Shown here in pieces: positions 4,684 to 6,113 of a stretch of DNA of 6,113 nt. Position 1 is the first letter of the stretch. Each line of letters opens with the position of its first letter. Below the pieces are notes generated by a model. That model was not told the origin of the DNA. It saw only the letters and a list, made by a program, of their open reading frames with translations, and ran no database searches. Source of the DNA: an uncultured Burkholderiales bacterium (GTDB taxonomy: Bacteria; Pseudomonadota; Gammaproteobacteria; Burkholderiales; Burkholderiaceae_F); the NCBI GenBank assembly GCA_903871435.1, contig CAIQGU010000271.1, positions 1 to 6,113 of the forward strand, given 5' to 3'. Position numbers and translations under genes: made by a program.

Positions 4684-6113
4684 TCAGCGCGCCGTCTTTT
4701 TGGCCGCCTTCGCGGCCTTGGTGGCGGGTGTCTTGGCGGCGGCTTTCTTCGCAGCGGTCTTCGCTACTGTTTTCGTGGCCGACTTCGCGGCTGCCTTGGC
4801 AGCAGTCTTGGCGCTCGCGCCCGCGGTGGCCTCGGACGCGGATTTGCTCGCCGCCTTGGGCGCCGATTTTGCCGCGGTCTTGGCGGCCGTCTTTGTCGCT
4901 GTCTTTGCCGCCGTCTTTGCCGTGGTCTTGACTGCGCTGCGCGCCGGCGCAGGATCTTCGGACGCGCTGCCGGGTTCCTCGGCCGGCGCTGCGCGGCTCT
5001 TGGCTGTACGGGCGCCGCTGGCCGCGCGTGCGCGCGCTCCGCCGACGGCCGCAGCGGGTTCGCCTTCGGCTGCCCCAGGACGGGCCGGCCGCGCTTCGAA
5101 CTCGAAGCCGGTGGATCCGTCGGGCTTGCGAACCAGGTAGGCGGCGAACTTGCGGCGCGTGCGATTGGACACGAAACCGCGCAGCAGTTCGGTGCGCCCA
5201 TCGCCCAGCAGCTTGCGCATCTGTTCGGCCTCGATGGTCTGCTGCAGTATCACGCGCCCTGAGCGGAAATCGCAGCTGCGTGCCGCGCCGACGGATTTCT
5301 CGCACACATAGGCCATGGGCTGTTCGTACACCGCCGAGCCGCACTTGGGACAGGGGCCCAGCGACGTCAGGCCGCTGAAATCCACCTCGGTCCCGTCATC
5401 GTCGCCGGCGGCATTGCCGAAGTCGAACTCGAGCTTGAATTCCCCGGAGATCTTCAGCGCGGCCGCAAACGGACGGCCCATCTTGCTGCGAAATCCGGTC
5501 AGCGGACCGACCGCGCGGTCTTTGAGCAGCGTTTCGACTTCGTCGTATTCGAAGGTGCGGCTGCCCGGATGCTTGGGCAGGGAAAAATCACAGGATGTGC
5601 AGGCAAAGCGCCGGTAGTTCTCCTGCACCGTCCCGCCGCACTTGGGGCAGGGGGTCTTGAGGGTGGCGTAGTCGCCCGGCACCGTATCGGACTCGTAGCT
5701 CTTGGCCCGCTCGACCATGCGCTGGGTCATCTGCGCGATCTCGCGCATGAACGTGCCGCGCTCGAGTTCGCCGTGCTCCATCAACGCCAGCCGGTGCTCC
5801 CACTCTCCGGTGAGCTCGGGTGCCGTCAGTTCATCGATGCCCAGGCCGCGCAGCAAGGTCATGAGCTGGAACGCCTTGGCCGTGGGATGCAACTCGCGCC
5901 CGTCGCGCACCATGTAGCGCTCGGCGATCAGGCCTTCGATGATGGCCGAACGCGTCGCGGGAGTTCCCAGACCCTTGCCGGCCATGGCCGCGCGCAGTTC
6001 ATCGTCGTCAACCAGCTTGCCTGCGCCTTCCATGGCCGATAGCAGCGTGGCTTCGGTATAGCGCGCCGGCGGCTTGGTGGCGAGGGCGCTGGCTTCGATC
6101 GACTGGGTCTGGA
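4684..6113 (-). CDS. topB: DNA topoisomerase III, C-terminal part (N-terminus off window)
   Basis: The last 475 residues of a type IA topoisomerase, entering from the right edge. In-frame sequence upstream of any internal Met reads KPPARYTEATLLSAMEGAGK, a conserved type IA motif, so the gene continues beyond the window; the Toprim domain and catalytic Tyr are not visible. Visible residues: GLGTPATR (47-54), the end of the core to about 145, zinc ribbon 1 (C155, C158, C171, C174), a topoisomerase C-terminal repeat (187-231, FRSKMGRPFAAALKI), zinc ribbon 2 (C254, C257, C270, C280), a second C-terminal repeat (286-339), an Ala/Arg/Glu-rich linker (341-391) and a Lys/Ala tail with KTAA units (about 392-475, ending AAKKTAR). 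Topoisomerase III relaxes and decatenates DNA by passing single strands through a transient break. The tail resembles histone H1 and probably increases DNA binding. TopA is the alternative, but the EWEHRLALMEHGELERGTF segment and the ribbon/repeat layout favour TopB of betaproteobacteria. Stop TGA is at 4684-4686. Confidence 0.92.
   Translation of the reverse strand, partial: QTQSIEASALATKPPARYTEATLLSAMEGAGKLVDDDELRAAMAGKGLGTPATRSAIIEGLIAERYMVRDGRELHPTAKAFQLMTLLRGLGIDELTAPELTGEWEHRLALMEHGELERGTFMREIAQMTQRMVERAKSYESDTVPGDYATLKTPCPKCGGTVQENYRRFACTSCDFSLPKHPGSRTFEYDEVETLLKDRAVGPLTGFRSKMGRPFAAALKISGEFKLEFDFGNAAGDDDGTEVDFSGLTSLGPCPKCGSAVYEQPMAYVCEKSVGAARSCDFRSGRVILQQTIEAEQMRKLLGDGRTELLRGFVSNRTRRKFAAYLVRKPDGSTGFEFEARPARPGAAEGEPAAAVGGARARAASGARTAKSRAAPAEEPGSASEDPAPARSAVKTTAKTAAKTATKTAAKTAAKSAPKAASKSASEATAGASAKTAAKAAAKSATKTVAKTAAKKAAAKTPATKAAKAAKKTAR
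4739..4810. repeat. topB: 12-bp imperfect tandem repeats, array 1 in the topB tail
   Basis: Six successive 12-bp units of the form gcNgcNgtcttc/g (for example GCAGCGGTCTTC at 4751-4762 and GCAGCAGTCTTG at 4799-4810) encode four-residue Lys/Ala/Thr units on the minus strand. Units differ at several positions, so this is an old or codon-diverged repeat rather than a recent exact expansion. Because the period is a multiple of 3, gain or loss of a unit would keep the reading frame. Confidence 0.6.
4871..4930. repeat. topB: 12-bp imperfect tandem repeats, array 2 in the topB tail
   Basis: Five units: GCCGCGGTCTTG, GCGGCCGTCTTT, GTCGCTGTCTTT, GCCGCCGTCTTT and GCCGTGGTCTTG, covering 4871-4930 without gaps. 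They encode consecutive K-T-A-A type units of the topB tail on the minus strand. This array is more regular than array 1 and is separated from it by a Ser/Pro/Glu-containing stretch. Confidence 0.65.

Noticed and set aside
4231..5262. 343-codon plus-strand frame opposite topB and the XRE gene
   Set aside because: Its Gly/Arg/Cys/Leu repeats are simply the complement of the Lys/Ala repeats of the topB tail.

Overview
The window is GC-rich and densely coded, and it reads like a chromosomal segment of a betaproteobacterium of the Bordetella/Achromobacter group (Alcaligenaceae). That placement is inference. It rests on a lysine/alanine-rich histone H1-like protein, a DNA topoisomerase III with a long Lys/Ala tail, and the general protein style. 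No rRNA, tRNA, CRISPR array, insertion sequence or phage gene is visible.

Layout, left to right: (1) a truncated histone H1-like gene on the minus strand (1-215), running off the left edge; (2) a 701-residue polytopic membrane protein fused to a spermidine-synthase-like domain, minus strand (313-2418); (3) a 268-bp divergent intergenic region (2419-2686) with a direct repeat, an inverted repeat and a weak candidate promoter; (4) an HDOD protein with a degenerate EAL-like N-terminus, plus strand (2687-3922, probable TTG start); (5) a small two-HTH XRE-type regulator, minus strand (3919-4608), whose stop codon overlaps the HDOD stop in a shared TTAA; (6) a 75-bp gap holding a perfect 13-bp hairpin; (7) the C-terminal 475 residues of topoisomerase III, topB, minus strand (4684-6113), whose N-terminus is off the right edge.

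The genes do not form one obvious pathway. topB and the H1-like protein both concern DNA topology and packaging, and both carry KTAAK-type basic repeats. The HDOD protein is probably a signalling or scaffold protein, and the XRE protein a DNA-binding regulator. The membrane protein belongs to the 'fused MFS/spermidine synthase' class, but the motifs a true spermidine synthase needs look altered, so polyamine synthesis is not supported. I see no defence, secretion or mobile system. The points most worth a second look are the histone-like tail of TopB with its 12-bp repeats, the two-HTH regulator, the convergent TTAA overlap, and the repeat-rich divergent intergenic region.
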